From Amycolatopsis sacchari (GTDB taxonomy: Bacteria > Actinomycetota > Actinomycetes > Mycobacteriales > Pseudonocardiaceae), in NCBI RefSeq assembly GCF_900114035.1, contig NZ_FORP01000001.1, positions 434,001 through 498,000 on the forward strand: a stretch of DNA of 64,000 nt. The letters are read 5' to 3'. Positions within the stretch are counted from its first letter, which is position 1, and every line of letters begins with the position of its first letter. The position numbers and the translations under genes were made by a program. The notes under the pieces are model-generated. The model was not told the DNA's origin, did no database searches, and worked only from the letters and a program-made list of their open reading frames with translations. Positions 36,731 to 45,511 of the stretch are shown here, piece by piece.

Positions 36731-39700
36731 GTGAACGGGGACGAACACGACGAAGGCCCGGCGTTCGGGGAGCTGCTCCGGCGGTACCGGCACGCCGCCG
36801 GGATGACCCAGGCCGAGCTGGCCGAGGCTTCCGGCGTCAGCGTCCGCGCCCTGAGCAACCTCGAACGCGGCCGCGCCCGCGCGGCGCAGCGCCGGTCGAC
36901 CGAGGTGCTGGCCGACGCCCTGGGGCTGGCGGGCGCGGACCGGGCGGGTTTTCTCGCCGCGGCGCGGGAAGGCAGGCGGCGCGGCACCGAGCGCGCGCCC
37001 GCGCCCGCCGCGGGCACCGTGCTGGGCACGCTGCCGCCCGCCGTCGCGGACCTCGTGGGCCGCACGGCCGAGCTGGACCGGCTGCGGGAAGCCGCGGACG
37101 CCGCGGCGGACACCCCCGGCGGCGTCGTGGTGTCCGTGGTGGGCCAGCCGGGCGTGGGCAAGACGGCATTGGTCCAGTCCGCCGCCCACACGCTGCGCGA
37201 GAGGTTCCCGCACGGCTTCCTGTCGCTCGACCTGCGTGGTATGGACGACCAGCCGGTGACCCCGCGTGCCGCGCTGGACACCCTGCTGCGGGCGCTCGGC
37301 GTGCCCCCGGCGCGGATCCCCGCCACCGTCGAGGGGCAGTCCGCGCTGTACCGCTCGCTGCTGGCCGGGCGCCGGCTGCTCGTCGTGCTCGACAACGCCG
37401 CCGACGAGGCGCAGGTGCGGCCCCTCCTGTCGGGCACCGCGGGCTGCCTGACCCTGATCACGTGCCGTCGCGCGCTCGCCGGGCTGGAGTCGGCGCGGTG
37501 GCTGCGGCTGAGCCCGCTCGGCCCCGCGGACGCCTCGGCGCTCGTCGCGTCGATCATCGGCCCCGACCGCGTGGCGGCGGAACCCGGCGCCGCCGCGGAG
37601 CTGGTCGAGCTGTGCGGGCACCTGCCGCTCGCGGTGCGCATCGCGGGCAACCGGCTGGCGAGCAGGCCCGACTGGTCGCTGGCGTACCTCGTGACGCAGC
37701 TGCGTGACGAGCACACGCGGCTCGCCGCGCTCGCGGCGGGCGATCTGCGGGTGCGCCCGGCGTTCGAGATCTCGCACCGGCGGCTCTCGCCCGCGGCGCG
37801 GCTCGTGTTCCGCCGCGCCGCGGTGGTGCCCGGTCCCGACTTCGGCGCCGAACTCGCGGCGGTGGCCACCGGCTTGCCCGAGGCGGAGGTCCAGGCGCAC
37901 CTCGACGAGCTCGTCGACGCCAACATCCTGCTCGCCGCGCGGGTCGCCGGACGGTACGCCTACCACGACCTCATCCGCCTCTACGCGGGCGAGCGGCTTG
38001 CCGCGGAGGAGGACCAGGCCGCCGCGGAGCAGGCACGGGCGCGGGTGTGGGACCACCTGCTCACGACGGCGGTCGAGGCGGGCAGGCTGTTCCTGCCCAA
38101 CGCGCTCGCCCAGGGCTCGCCGGAACCCGCCGGCCGGTTCACGAGCCGGGCCGGGGCGCGCGCGTGGCTCGACGCGGAGGCGGGCAACTGGCTGGCCGCC
38201 CAGCGCGCGGCCGCGCGTGCCGGGCAGCACCGGGCGGTGCTGGACCTGGCCAAGGCGCTGCACTGGTTCTCCGACGGCCGCATGCAGCAGCTGCCGTGGG
38301 ACGAGGTCGCCGCACTCGGGCTCGCCGCCGCCCGCGCGCTGGGCAGCCGCGCCGAGGAGGCGGCGATGCTCAACTCGCTGGGCTGGGCGCGCTACTACTG
38401 CCTCGGCGACAACGAGGCCGGCCGCGAAGTGCTCGAACAGGCGCTCGCGCTGTCCACCGCGATCGGGGACCGGGCGCAGCAGACGTGGGCGCTGGCCTAC
38501 CTCGGCGCGGTGCTGATGCGCCTCGGCCGCTCGGAGGAGGGGCTCGACCGCATCCGCCGTGCGGTGGCGATGTCCGGGGAGCTGGGGTTCTGGCTCGGGC
38601 AGGGCACGATCCGCAACGCGCTGGGCCAGATCCTGTGTGCCGTCGGCAGGCCGGACGAGGGGCTCGCGGTGCACCGGGCGGTGCTCGCCGACGCCGAGTT
38701 CTCCCGCGAGCAGGCCAACCCCGAGACCTACCGGATGCTGCGGTCGTTCACGCTGCTGCTGGTCGGGCGGGCGCTGGAGGCGCTGGAGGACTGGCCGCAG
38801 GCGGCGGAGACGCATCAGCGGGCCCGCGCGTTGTTCGCCACGGTCGCGCTGCCGTTGCTGGAGGCCGACTCCGCGCTGCACGAGGGCATGGCGTGGCGGC
38901 GGGCGGGACGCCAGCCCGCCGCACTGGCACCGCTGCGGTTCGCGCTGTCGGTGTTCACCGGCGTCCCGAACCGCTGGGAACGCGCGCAGGCGCTGGCCGA
39001 GCTCGCCGCCGTGCTGGAGCACCAGGGCGACACCACCGGCGCCGCCAAGCACCGGCGGGAGGCGGTGGCGCTGTGCGAGGACCTCGGCACGCCGCAGGCG
39101 CGGCAGCTCGCGGAGCGGCTGGCCGACCCGAAACCGCGGCCCGCCCGGCTGTCCGACCGGCTGCAGGCCGCCCGCAACCAGGCCTTCACCGGCCGTGCGG
39201 AGGAACTGGCGTTCCTGCGCACGGCGCGGCAGGCGGACCCGCCGCCGTTCTCCGTGCTGTGGCTGCACGGGCCTGGTGGCGTCGGCAAGACCACGCTGCT
39301 GCAGCGGTTCGTCGACGACGCGGTCGCCGACGGCGAGTCCTGCGTGCTGCTCGACGCGCGGATGTTCGAGCCCACCCCGCAGGCCTTCGCCGACGCGCTG
39401 GGTTCGGCGGAGTGGCCCGCCGGGCTGCGGCTGCTCGTGCTCGACACCGCCGAGCTGCTGGCCCCGCTCGAACGGTGGCTGCGGGAGTCGTTCCTGCTGA
39501 CCGCACCCGAGGGGAGCCTGCTCGTGGTGGCGGGCCGGGACGAGCCGGGGGCGGACTGGCGGGCCGACGGCGGCTGGTGGCGGCGGCTGCGCACGATGCC
39601 GGTGCGGGACCTGCCGCCCGCCGACGCCGCCGAGCTGCTGCGGCGGCGCGGCATCCCCGAGCACGAGATCCCGGCGGTGCTGCGGTTCACCTCCGGCCAC

Positions 39701-40822
39701 CCGCTCGCGCTGGCCCTCGTCGCCGACGTGGCCGGGCACCGCACGGGCGACGAGCGGACGTGGGACATCGAGGAGTCGTCCGACGTCGTCGCCGTGCTGC
39801 TGCGGCGGCTGATGCGCGAGGTGCCCTCGGACCGGCACCGCGAGGCGCTGGAGGTGCTCGCGCTGGCCCGCGTGACGACGGGTGACTTCCTGCGGCACTG
39901 CCTGTCCGAACCGCCCCGCGACGTCGAGGCGCTGTTCGAATGGCTGCGCGGGCTGTCGTTCGTCGAGACCACCGCCGAGGGCCTGGTACCCCATCCCACC
40001 GCGCGGCAGGCGCTGCTCGCCGGCCTGCGCGACCGGCCGCACTACGAGCAGGTGTTCCGCCGGGTGCACCGCCACGTGGCCGAGCGCCTGCTCAGCCGCG
40101 TCGGGGACGGGCAGCGCAACGCGCTGGACTACCTCTACCTGAGCCGGTACGGCGCCCTGCGCGAGTACTTCCTGTTCGAGGCCGTCCCGGACACGCGCGC
40201 CGAACCGGCGGCGCCCGCCGACCGGGACGCCGTGCTCAAGCTCATCGACCACAACGAGGGCCCGCAGGCGGCCCGGCTCGCCGAGGCGTGGTGGCGGGCG
40301 CAGCCGGACGCCTTCACCGTGTTCCGGCGCCGGGGCGGCGGGATCGACGGGCTGCTCGTGCAGCCGCGGCTGGCACCGGACACGCTGCCGGTGCCCGACG
40401 ACCCGGTGGCACGGGCGGCGCTGGCGTGGGCGGAGCGGACCGCGCCGCTGCGGCCGGGGCAGCACCTGCTGCTGGGCCGCTGGATCATGGGCCAGGAAAG
40501 CTACCAGGAGCTGCGCGGCAGCGGCATGCTGCCGACCGCGTGCGCGCTCACACTGCGCTGGACCACCACGCCCGGGACCGCACTGAGCTACACCAGCGTC
40601 GCGGAGGGCGCGTTCTGGGCGCCGGTGTTCGAGTTCATCGGGCACCGGCGGCTGCCGGAGATCACCGACGCCGACGGCCGCCGCTGCACGCCGTTCGTGT
40701 TCGACTGGCGCCAGACCCCGCCACGTGAGTGGTTCGCCACGATGGAGGACCGCCAGCTGGCGAGCCAGGTTCCTCCCGGTTCGTCCACTTCGGACGCCAA
40801 TGACCGGAACGTCACCGGCTAG
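36731..40822 (+). CDS. XRE-type regulator with two STAND/AAA NTPase modules and TPR region
   Basis: An unusually long 1363-residue regulator. Residues about 10-75 are an XRE helix-turn-helix (GMTQAELAEASGVSVRALSNLERG). Residues about 100-380 form an NB-ARC-like NTPase with Walker A GQPGVGKTA (near 140) and Walker B LLVVLDNAAD. Residues about 450-800 are TPR-like helices. A second NTPase follows, with Walker A GPGGVGKTTLLQ near 846, Walker B LRLLVLDTAELL and another helical region to about 1110. The last 200 residues are an unrecognised alpha/beta domain. The first part alone resembles AfsR/SARP-associated STAND regulators, so this appears to be a fusion of two. GTG start at 36731. Target and signal are unknown. 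Confidence 0.85.
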   Translation: MNGDEHDEGPAFGELLRRYRHAAGMTQAELAEASGVSVRALSNLERGRARAAQRRSTEVLADALGLAGADRAGFLAAAREGRRRGTERAPAPAAGTVLGTLPPAVADLVGRTAELDRLREAADAAADTPGGVVVSVVGQPGVGKTALVQSAAHTLRERFPHGFLSLDLRGMDDQPVTPRAALDTLLRALGVPPARIPATVEGQSALYRSLLAGRRLLVVLDNAADEAQVRPLLSGTAGCLTLITCRRALAGLESARWLRLSPLGPADASALVASIIGPDRVAAEPGAAAELVELCGHLPLAVRIAGNRLASRPDWSLAYLVTQLRDEHTRLAALAAGDLRVRPAFEISHRRLSPAARLVFRRAAVVPGPDFGAELAAVATGLPEAEVQAHLDELVDANILLAARVAGRYAYHDLIRLYAGERLAAEEDQAAAEQARARVWDHLLTTAVEAGRLFLPNALAQGSPEPAGRFTSRAGARAWLDAEAGNWLAAQRAAARAGQHRAVLDLAKALHWFSDGRMQQLPWDEVAALGLAAARALGSRAEEAAMLNSLGWARYYCLGDNEAGREVLEQALALSTAIGDRAQQTWALAYLGAVLMRLGRSEEGLDRIRRAVAMSGELGFWLGQGTIRNALGQILCAVGRPDEGLAVHRAVLADAEFSREQANPETYRMLRSFTLLLVGRALEALEDWPQAAETHQRARALFATVALPLLEADSALHEGMAWRRAGRQPAALAPLRFALSVFTGVPNRWERAQALAELAAVLEHQGDTTGAAKHRREAVALCEDLGTPQARQLAERLADPKPRPARLSDRLQAARNQAFTGRAEELAFLRTARQADPPPFSVLWLHGPGGVGKTTLLQRFVDDAVADGESCVLLDARMFEPTPQAFADALGSAEWPAGLRLLVLDTAELLAPLERWLRESFLLTAPEGSLLVVAGRDEPGADWRADGGWWRRLRTMPVRDLPPADAAELLRRRGIPEHEIPAVLRFTSGHPLALALVADVAGHRTGDERTWDIEESSDVVAVLLRRLMREVPSDRHREALEVLALARVTTGDFLRHCLSEPPRDVEALFEWLRGLSFVETTAEGLVPHPTARQALLAGLRDRPHYEQVFRRVHRHVAERLLSRVGDGQRNALDYLYLSRYGALREYFLFEAVPDTRAEPAAPADRDAVLKLIDHNEGPQAARLAEAWWRAQPDAFTVFRRRGGGIDGLLVQPRLAPDTLPVPDDPVARAALAWAERTAPLRPGQHLLLGRWIMGQESYQELRGSGMLPTACALTLRWTTTPGTALSYTSVAEGAFWAPVFEFIGHRRLPEITDADGRRCTPFVFDWRQTPPREWFATMEDRQLASQVPPGSSTSDANDRNVTG

Positions 40823-40831
40823 GGTCGGACC

Positions 40832-41755
40832 GTGGGTGTTTCGGTGCTGGACGTGGTGCGGGCGCGGGCGGCGGAGGGGAGTGTGCCGGGCGCGCGGCGG
40901 GACCCCTACCGGCTCGGCCTGGCGATCGAAGGGGGCGGCAGCCGCGGCACGTACTCCAGCGGGATGGCCGTCGAACTGGAGCGGCGCGGGCTGACGTCGG
41001 TGTTCGACGACGTGTACGGCTCCTCGATGGGGGCGATCACCGGCGCGTGGCTGTTGTCGGGCAAGGCCGAGCACGGTGCCTCGTTCTGGTGGCACCCCGA
41101 CGTGCTGCCCAACGTGATCCGGCCGCGGGCCGCGTTGCGCCGCAAACCGGTGGTGGACCTGGAGTTCCTGATGAACGAGGTGTACCAGCGGTGGGCCGGG
41201 CTGGACTTCGACGGCGTGCTGGCGAACCCGGTGCGGCTGCACCCCATCGGCACGGACGCCGACACCGGCGCCGCCGTCGACCTCGCGCCGCACCTGCGGG
41301 ACGCCGAGACGCTGAAGCTCGCCCTGCGGGGTTCGGCCGGGCTGCCGCTGCTCGCGGGCCCGCTGGTGCGGCTGGGCGGGCGACGGCTCCTCGACGGCGG
41401 GCTCACCGAGCCGATCCCGTTCCACTCCGCGCTCCGCGACGGTTGCACGCACGTGCTCGTCCTGCGCACCCGCCGCGCAGACGAGCGCCCGCAGCAGCCG
41501 CCGCGGGTGGAGAACCTCGCGGTCACCGCGTTCCTGCGCCGGACGGCCCCGGCCACCCTGCCCGCCTGGCGCGGGCGGCCGGAGCGCCGCCGCACCGACG
41601 ACGAGCAGCTGGCGGGATCCGAGGCGCTCACGCAGGTGCTGGTGCCGCCCGGCGCGCCGGACGTGTCGCGGCTCGCCGTGGACCCGGCGTTGTTGCGCCG
41701 CGCGTTCGACCTCGGCGCCTCGGCGATGGCGACGGCGTTCGAAGCGGGGCGGTAG
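40832..41755 (+). CDS. Patatin-like phospholipase
   Basis: A 307-residue patatin-family lipid acyl hydrolase with the Ser-Asp dyad: oxyanion loop EGGGSRG, nucleophile elbow YGSSMG (GxSxG) and LDGGLTEPIP (Asp-Gly-Gly). There is no signal peptide. It starts with GTG 9 bp after the STAND regulator, probably in the same transcript, which may couple the regulator to membrane-lipid cleavage. It could act on host or intruder lipids, but no known defence genes surround it. Confidence 0.88.
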   Translation: MGVSVLDVVRARAAEGSVPGARRDPYRLGLAIEGGGSRGTYSSGMAVELERRGLTSVFDDVYGSSMGAITGAWLLSGKAEHGASFWWHPDVLPNVIRPRAALRRKPVVDLEFLMNEVYQRWAGLDFDGVLANPVRLHPIGTDADTGAAVDLAPHLRDAETLKLALRGSAGLPLLAGPLVRLGGRRLLDGGLTEPIPFHSALRDGCTHVLVLRTRRADERPQQPPRVENLAVTAFLRRTAPATLPAWRGRPERRRTDDEQLAGSEALTQVLVPPGAPDVSRLAVDPALLRRAFDLGASAMATAFEAGR

Positions 41756-41805
41756 TTCGCCTGGTGTTCAGGCGCTCGTGTGCCGGCGCCAGTAGGTTGT
41801 GCGCC

Positions 41806-42630
41806 GTGCACACTTCGCTCTGCCGCGCCGCCGCCGTGGTTTCCGCCCTCAGCCTCGCCGTGCTCGGCGCCGCGCCCGCCGAAGCCGCGCCGCCGCCCTT
41901 GCGGGTCGCCACCTACAACATCCACGCCGGGGCGGGGGAGGACGGCGTGTTCGACCTGGAGCGCACGGCCGCCGCGCTGCGGGACCTGCACGCCGACGTG
42001 ATCGGCCTGGAGGAGGCCGACGTGCACTGGGGCGAGCGCAGCGAGTTCGCCGACGAGGCGCACGCACTCGCCGCGAAGCTGCGCATGCGGGTGTTCTTCG
42101 CGCCGATCTACGACCTCGACCCCGCCGCGCCCGGGCAGCCGCGGCGCCGGTTCGGCGTCGCGATCCTGAGCCGGTTTCCCGTGCTGGCCACGGAAAACCA
42201 CGAGATCACGCGGTTGTCGACCCAGGACCCCGACCCGGTGCCCGCGCCGGCACCCGGCTTCGCGGAAGCGGTCGTCGCCGTCCGCGGCACGTTCGTCCAC
42301 TTCTACGCCACGCACCTGGACTACCGGCCCGATCCGGCGGTGCGGGCCCGCCAGGTCGCCGACATGCTCGCCGTGCTCGGCCAGGACCGCGGCCCGAAGA
42401 TCCTCGTCGGGGACTTCAACGCCGACGCGGCCGCACCCGAACTCGGTCCACTGTGGACGAACCTGCGGGACGCCGCGGCCGGGGCGGGGGCGACCTATCC
42501 GGCGGCGGACCCGGCCAGCCGCATCGACCTGGTGACCGTCTCGCCGGACGTGCGCGTGGTCGGTGCGCGCACGGTGGCGACGCTCGCCTCCGACCACCGG
42601 CCGGTCGTCGCGGACGTCGTCGTGCGCTGA
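41806..42630 (+). CDS. Secreted endonuclease/exonuclease/phosphatase-family hydrolase
   Basis: A 274-residue exported enzyme of the EEP superfamily. A signal peptide (AAVVSALSLAVLGAAPAEAA) precedes catalytic motifs VATYNIHAG (Asn), GLEEADVHW (Glu), ATHLDYRPD (His/Asp), VGDFNAD and ASDHRPV (terminal Asp-His). The family includes DNases, sphingomyelinases and phosphatases; the sequence does not settle which. GTG at 41806. Confidence 0.88.
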   Translation: MHTSLCRAAAVVSALSLAVLGAAPAEAAPPPLRVATYNIHAGAGEDGVFDLERTAAALRDLHADVIGLEEADVHWGERSEFADEAHALAAKLRMRVFFAPIYDLDPAAPGQPRRRFGVAILSRFPVLATENHEITRLSTQDPDPVPAPAPGFAEAVVAVRGTFVHFYATHLDYRPDPAVRARQVADMLAVLGQDRGPKILVGDFNADAAAPELGPLWTNLRDAAAGAGATYPAADPASRIDLVTVSPDVRVVGARTVATLASDHRPVVADVVVR

Positions 42631-42634
42631 CGCG

Positions 42635-43234
42635 TCAGCCCCGCAACCCCAGCCGCGCCAGCTCCCACCCGGCCAGGCGCGCCAGCACCTCGGGGTCGCG
42701 GTCCCGCCAGCCCGACGTGACGTCGCCCGCCGCCGCCAGCCGCGGCAGGCCCTGCCCGGTCAGCGCTCGCAGCGCCAGCAGGTCCCGTCCCTCGTCGCCG
42801 AGCGCGCGCAGCCGCACCCCCGCGGTGGCCCGGCGCGCGAAGCGCCACCGCAGCGGCAGCCACGTGACCAGCAGGAACAGCACCGGCACGGAGATCAGCG
42901 CCGCGGCGAGCCAGAACGCGAGCTGCCCCACCGCGTCGATCTGCCACTGCCCGGCGTCGGCCAGCTTGGTCCCCGCGGCCGAGCCGCTGTGCAGCGCCCC
43001 CGCCAGCGCCCCGCCGACGAGCGGCACGTCGTCGGCGTGGTCCGCGGCGGAGTCGAAGGTGCGGGCCAGGCTCGACCCCGCGTCGACCAGCCCCGTGCCC
43101 GGTGCCTGGAGCCGGAGCACCTCGTCGTGCACGGTCAGCCCCAGCCACACCGCGAGGACGGTGAGCAGGACGGCGACGAGGTCGCTGACGGCCTGGGTGG
43201 TCCGGCGGGCGGGGAGTTCGGCGTAGAGCTTCAT
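42635..43234 (-). CDS. Two-helix membrane protein of unknown function
   Basis: A 199-residue protein with a helix near the N-terminus (LVAVLLTVLAVWLGLTV) and another in the middle (LAFWLAAALISVPVLFLLVTWL), an extracytoplasmic loop between them and a cytoplasmic basic C-terminus (RFARRATAGVRLRALGDEG). ATG at 43234 is chosen for GGAAGG at suitable spacing. It is convergent with the EEP gene (stop 4 bp away) and divergent from the ANTAR regulator. No family is recognised. Confidence 0.75.
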   Translation of the reverse strand: MKLYAELPARRTTQAVSDLVAVLLTVLAVWLGLTVHDEVLRLQAPGTGLVDAGSSLARTFDSAADHADDVPLVGGALAGALHSGSAAGTKLADAGQWQIDAVGQLAFWLAAALISVPVLFLLVTWLPLRWRFARRATAGVRLRALGDEGRDLLALRALTGQGLPRLAAAGDVTSGWRDRDPEVLARLAGWELARLGLRG

Positions 43235-43306
43235 CGGCGGCACCTTCCGGCGGGCTGCGGGGACGCGGGGAACCTACCGCCGGGCGTCCGGGCACGGTGG
43301 TGCAGT

Positions 43307-44083
43307 ATGGGAGCGGTGACCAGCGAACAGGAATGGGTCGCGGACCGGGCCCGGTTCGCGGAGGACGACGAGGACTGGGCCGGCCCGCTCGCCGAGCAGT
43401 TCGCCGAGGTCGGACGCCTGCTGCTGGCGGGGAGCACGGTCGCCGAGGTGCTGGAGCGGGTGGTGACCGCGGCGAAGGCGGTCGTGCCCGACGCGGACTT
43501 CGTGAGCGTGACGCTGCGGGCGCCGTCGGGGATCTACACGACCCCGGTGCGCACCGACGCGCTCGCCGACGAGCTGGACCAGTTGCAGTACACCCACCGC
43601 GAAGGCCCGTGCGTCGAGGCGACGCGCACCCCCGGTGCGGGCCTGGTCGGGGTCGACGACCTGACCCAAGGCTCCCCGTGGCCGCGCTGGGGTCCGGCCG
43701 CCGCGAGGGCCGGGGTGCACAGCGTGTTCTCCGTCGGGCTGTTTCCCGCCACACCACCGAGGCTGGGCGCGCTCAACTTCTACTCGCGGCGCCCGTACGG
43801 GCTGGCGGGGCTCGACCGGCAGCTGGCGATCGTCCTGGGCGGGTACGCGGCCACCGCGCTCGCCGCCACCGAAGCGGTCACACCCGCGCAGCTGGAAGCC
43901 GCGCAGCTGCGCGAGGCCTTGCAGAGCCGGGACGTCATCGGCCAGGCGAAGGGCATCCTCATGCAGCGGCAGGGGATCGGCGCGGAGGAGGCGTTCGACA
44001 TCCTGCGCCGCACTTCACAGGATCTGAACATCAAGCTCGTCCAGGTGGCGACGCTCCTGGTGAACCGGCGCGGAGAACTGTAG
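43307..44083 (+). CDS. GAF-ANTAR RNA-binding antiterminator
   Basis: A 258-residue regulator: a GAF sensor domain (about 30-190, with ADFVSVTLRAPSGIYTTPVRTD and SVFSVGLFP) followed by a C-terminal ANTAR three-helix domain (LREALQSRDVIGQAKGILMQRQ, partly quoted, then GAEEAFDILRRTSQDLNIKL). ANTAR proteins bind paired RNA hairpins to prevent termination. Such GAF-ANTAR proteins are numerous in actinomycetes, mostly of unknown target. ATG at 43307; a GTG at 43316 is possible. Confidence 0.9.
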   Translation: MGAVTSEQEWVADRARFAEDDEDWAGPLAEQFAEVGRLLLAGSTVAEVLERVVTAAKAVVPDADFVSVTLRAPSGIYTTPVRTDALADELDQLQYTHREGPCVEATRTPGAGLVGVDDLTQGSPWPRWGPAAARAGVHSVFSVGLFPATPPRLGALNFYSRRPYGLAGLDRQLAIVLGGYAATALAATEAVTPAQLEAAQLREALQSRDVIGQAKGILMQRQGIGAEEAFDILRRTSQDLNIKLVQVATLLVNRRGEL

Positions 44084-44135
44084 CGCTCTACCAGAAAATC
44101 CGCGTCCTGTCAGGTTTGTTGTCCGGTTGTCCGGC

Positions 44136-44151
44136 ACTTTCGTACGAAAGT
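44136..44151. promoter_or_regulatory. 16-bp perfect palindrome upstream of the lytic transglycosylase
   Basis: ACTTTCGTACGAAAGT is a perfect palindrome in the 205-bp gap after the ANTAR gene, about 140 bp before the transglycosylase ATG. Its AT-rich ends stand out in this GC-rich DNA. It is likely a dimer-bound operator for the downstream gene; the regulator is unknown. Confidence 0.55.
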
Positions 44152-44288
44152 TCAGCGGCGTCGCCGTAACGCGCGGACGAACGGAAATTGACGCGGTACA
44201 ACCGGTTCCCTTGGGGCGGCGGGGTTTATATCATCGGCCGGGCCGGGTGACGGACACCGGCGACGAACCTATGCGGGGGAGCGGGAAA

Positions 44289-45509
44289 ATGGGACGTGCG
44301 GAACGCCGGGACGCCAAGCGGCGGAGCGGCAGAGCGCAGGCGCCCAGGGCGAAGGCCGGTGCGCTGGCCGCGGCCTCCCTCGCGCTCGTGCCGTTCCTCG
44401 GGGGCGGCGGCGTTCCACTCGCGATCCAGTCCACTGTGGACGCTCCCGTGCTCGATGCGGACGGTCAGGTGCCGCAGCAGCCCGCGCTGAGCCCGGAGGT
44501 CCTGGCCGCGGCCGGTGACCCCGCGATGCTCGCGCAGCAGCTGCCGTCGTTCGCCGACGTGCCGCTGAGCACGCTCGACGCGCCGGTCGTGGGCGCGCTG
44601 GGCATCCCGGAGTCGGCCCTGCGCGCCTACCAGCGCGCGGAGCAGGAGCTGGCCAGGCTCGCGCCGGGCTGCCACGTGAGCTGGTCGCTGCTGGCGGCCA
44701 TCGGCCGCGTGGAGTCCAACCACGCGAGGGGCGGCCGCGTCGACGGCCGGGGCACCACCGTCAACCCGATACTGGGCCCGATCCTCAACGGGGTCGGCTT
44801 CGCGGCCGTCCCGGACACCGACGGCGGCGTGTACGACGGGGACACCCGGTGGGACAGGGCCGTCGGGCCCATGCAGTTCATCCCGGGCACGTGGCGGAAC
44901 TACGCCTCCGACGGCAACGGTGACGGGGTCGCCGACCCGGGCAACCTGTACGACGCCGCGCTCGCCGCGGGGAAGTACCTGTGCGCCGGAGGCGGTGACC
45001 TGCGTGACCCGCAGCAGCGGGCGCAGGCGGTGTTCCGGTACAACCACTCGGACTCCTACGTCCGCACGGTGCTGCTGTGGGCCGACGCGTACGCCCGCGG
45101 CGCCAGTTCCGTCCCGGACGGGCAGCTGCCCGCCGGGCCGGTCGCGGGCTCCGCCGCGCTGCCCGGTCCCGTCGTGGAGGCCCCGCCGGCACCGGTGACC
45201 CCGGAGGCCCCGCCGTCCGCGCCGGTGACCACGCCGCCGCCGTCGAGCGCCCCGCCGGCGACGACGTCCAGCGCCACGAGCACCACGTCGTCCTCGTCCT
45301 CTTCGAGGACCACCACGACCACGAGCTCGTCGAGCAGCACCACCACGACGACGACCACGACCACCACGAGCAGCAGTGGTGGTTCGACCACGCCGCCGCC
45401 GACCTGCCCGCCGCCGTCGTCCACTTCGGACAGTGCGACGCCGACCACCAGCACCACGCCGACGAGCACGACGGCACCGTCCACAACGAACACCCCGCCG
45501 CCCTGCTGA
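44289..45509 (+). CDS. Secreted MltB-type lytic transglycosylase with Ser/Thr-rich tail
   Basis: A 406-residue cell-wall enzyme. A basic N-terminus and hydrophobic segment (ALAAASLALVPFLGGGG) export it. The SLT_2 (MltB-like) catalytic region spans about 110-275 with IGRVESNHARGG (catalytic Glu), VGPMQFIPGTWRNYASDGNGDG and VFRYNHSDSYV. The C-terminal 130 residues are a Pro/Ser/Thr tail encoded by repeated ACG/ACC/AGC codons. ATG at 44289 follows GGGGGAG; an ATG at 44271 is in frame. It cleaves peptidoglycan glycan strands. The tail may span or stick to the wall. Confidence 0.88.
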   Translation: MGRAERRDAKRRSGRAQAPRAKAGALAAASLALVPFLGGGGVPLAIQSTVDAPVLDADGQVPQQPALSPEVLAAAGDPAMLAQQLPSFADVPLSTLDAPVVGALGIPESALRAYQRAEQELARLAPGCHVSWSLLAAIGRVESNHARGGRVDGRGTTVNPILGPILNGVGFAAVPDTDGGVYDGDTRWDRAVGPMQFIPGTWRNYASDGNGDGVADPGNLYDAALAAGKYLCAGGGDLRDPQQRAQAVFRYNHSDSYVRTVLLWADAYARGASSVPDGQLPAGPVAGSAALPGPVVEAPPAPVTPEAPPSAPVTTPPPSSAPPATTSSATSTTSSSSSSRTTTTTSSSSSTTTTTTTTTTSSSGGSTTPPPTCPPPSSTSDSATPTTSTTPTSTTAPSTTNTPPPC

Positions 45510-45511
45510 GG

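Noticed and set aside
36527-41452. Minus-strand reading frame of 1641 codons opposite the STAND regulator
   Set aside because: It is rich in Arg, His, Gln and Pro in the pattern of antisense frames, and the plus strand carries recognisable domains throughout.
44127-44288. Extended N-terminus for the lytic transglycosylase from a GTG/TTG near 44127
   Set aside because: The extension crosses the palindrome and promoter-like region, has no signal-peptide features, and a better ribosome site precedes ATG 44289.
45230-45509. Triplet-like DNA repeats (ACG/ACC/AGC) resembling a microsatellite or array
   Set aside because: They lie in frame inside the lytic transglycosylase gene and encode its Ser/Thr tail; no spacer structure of a CRISPR array.
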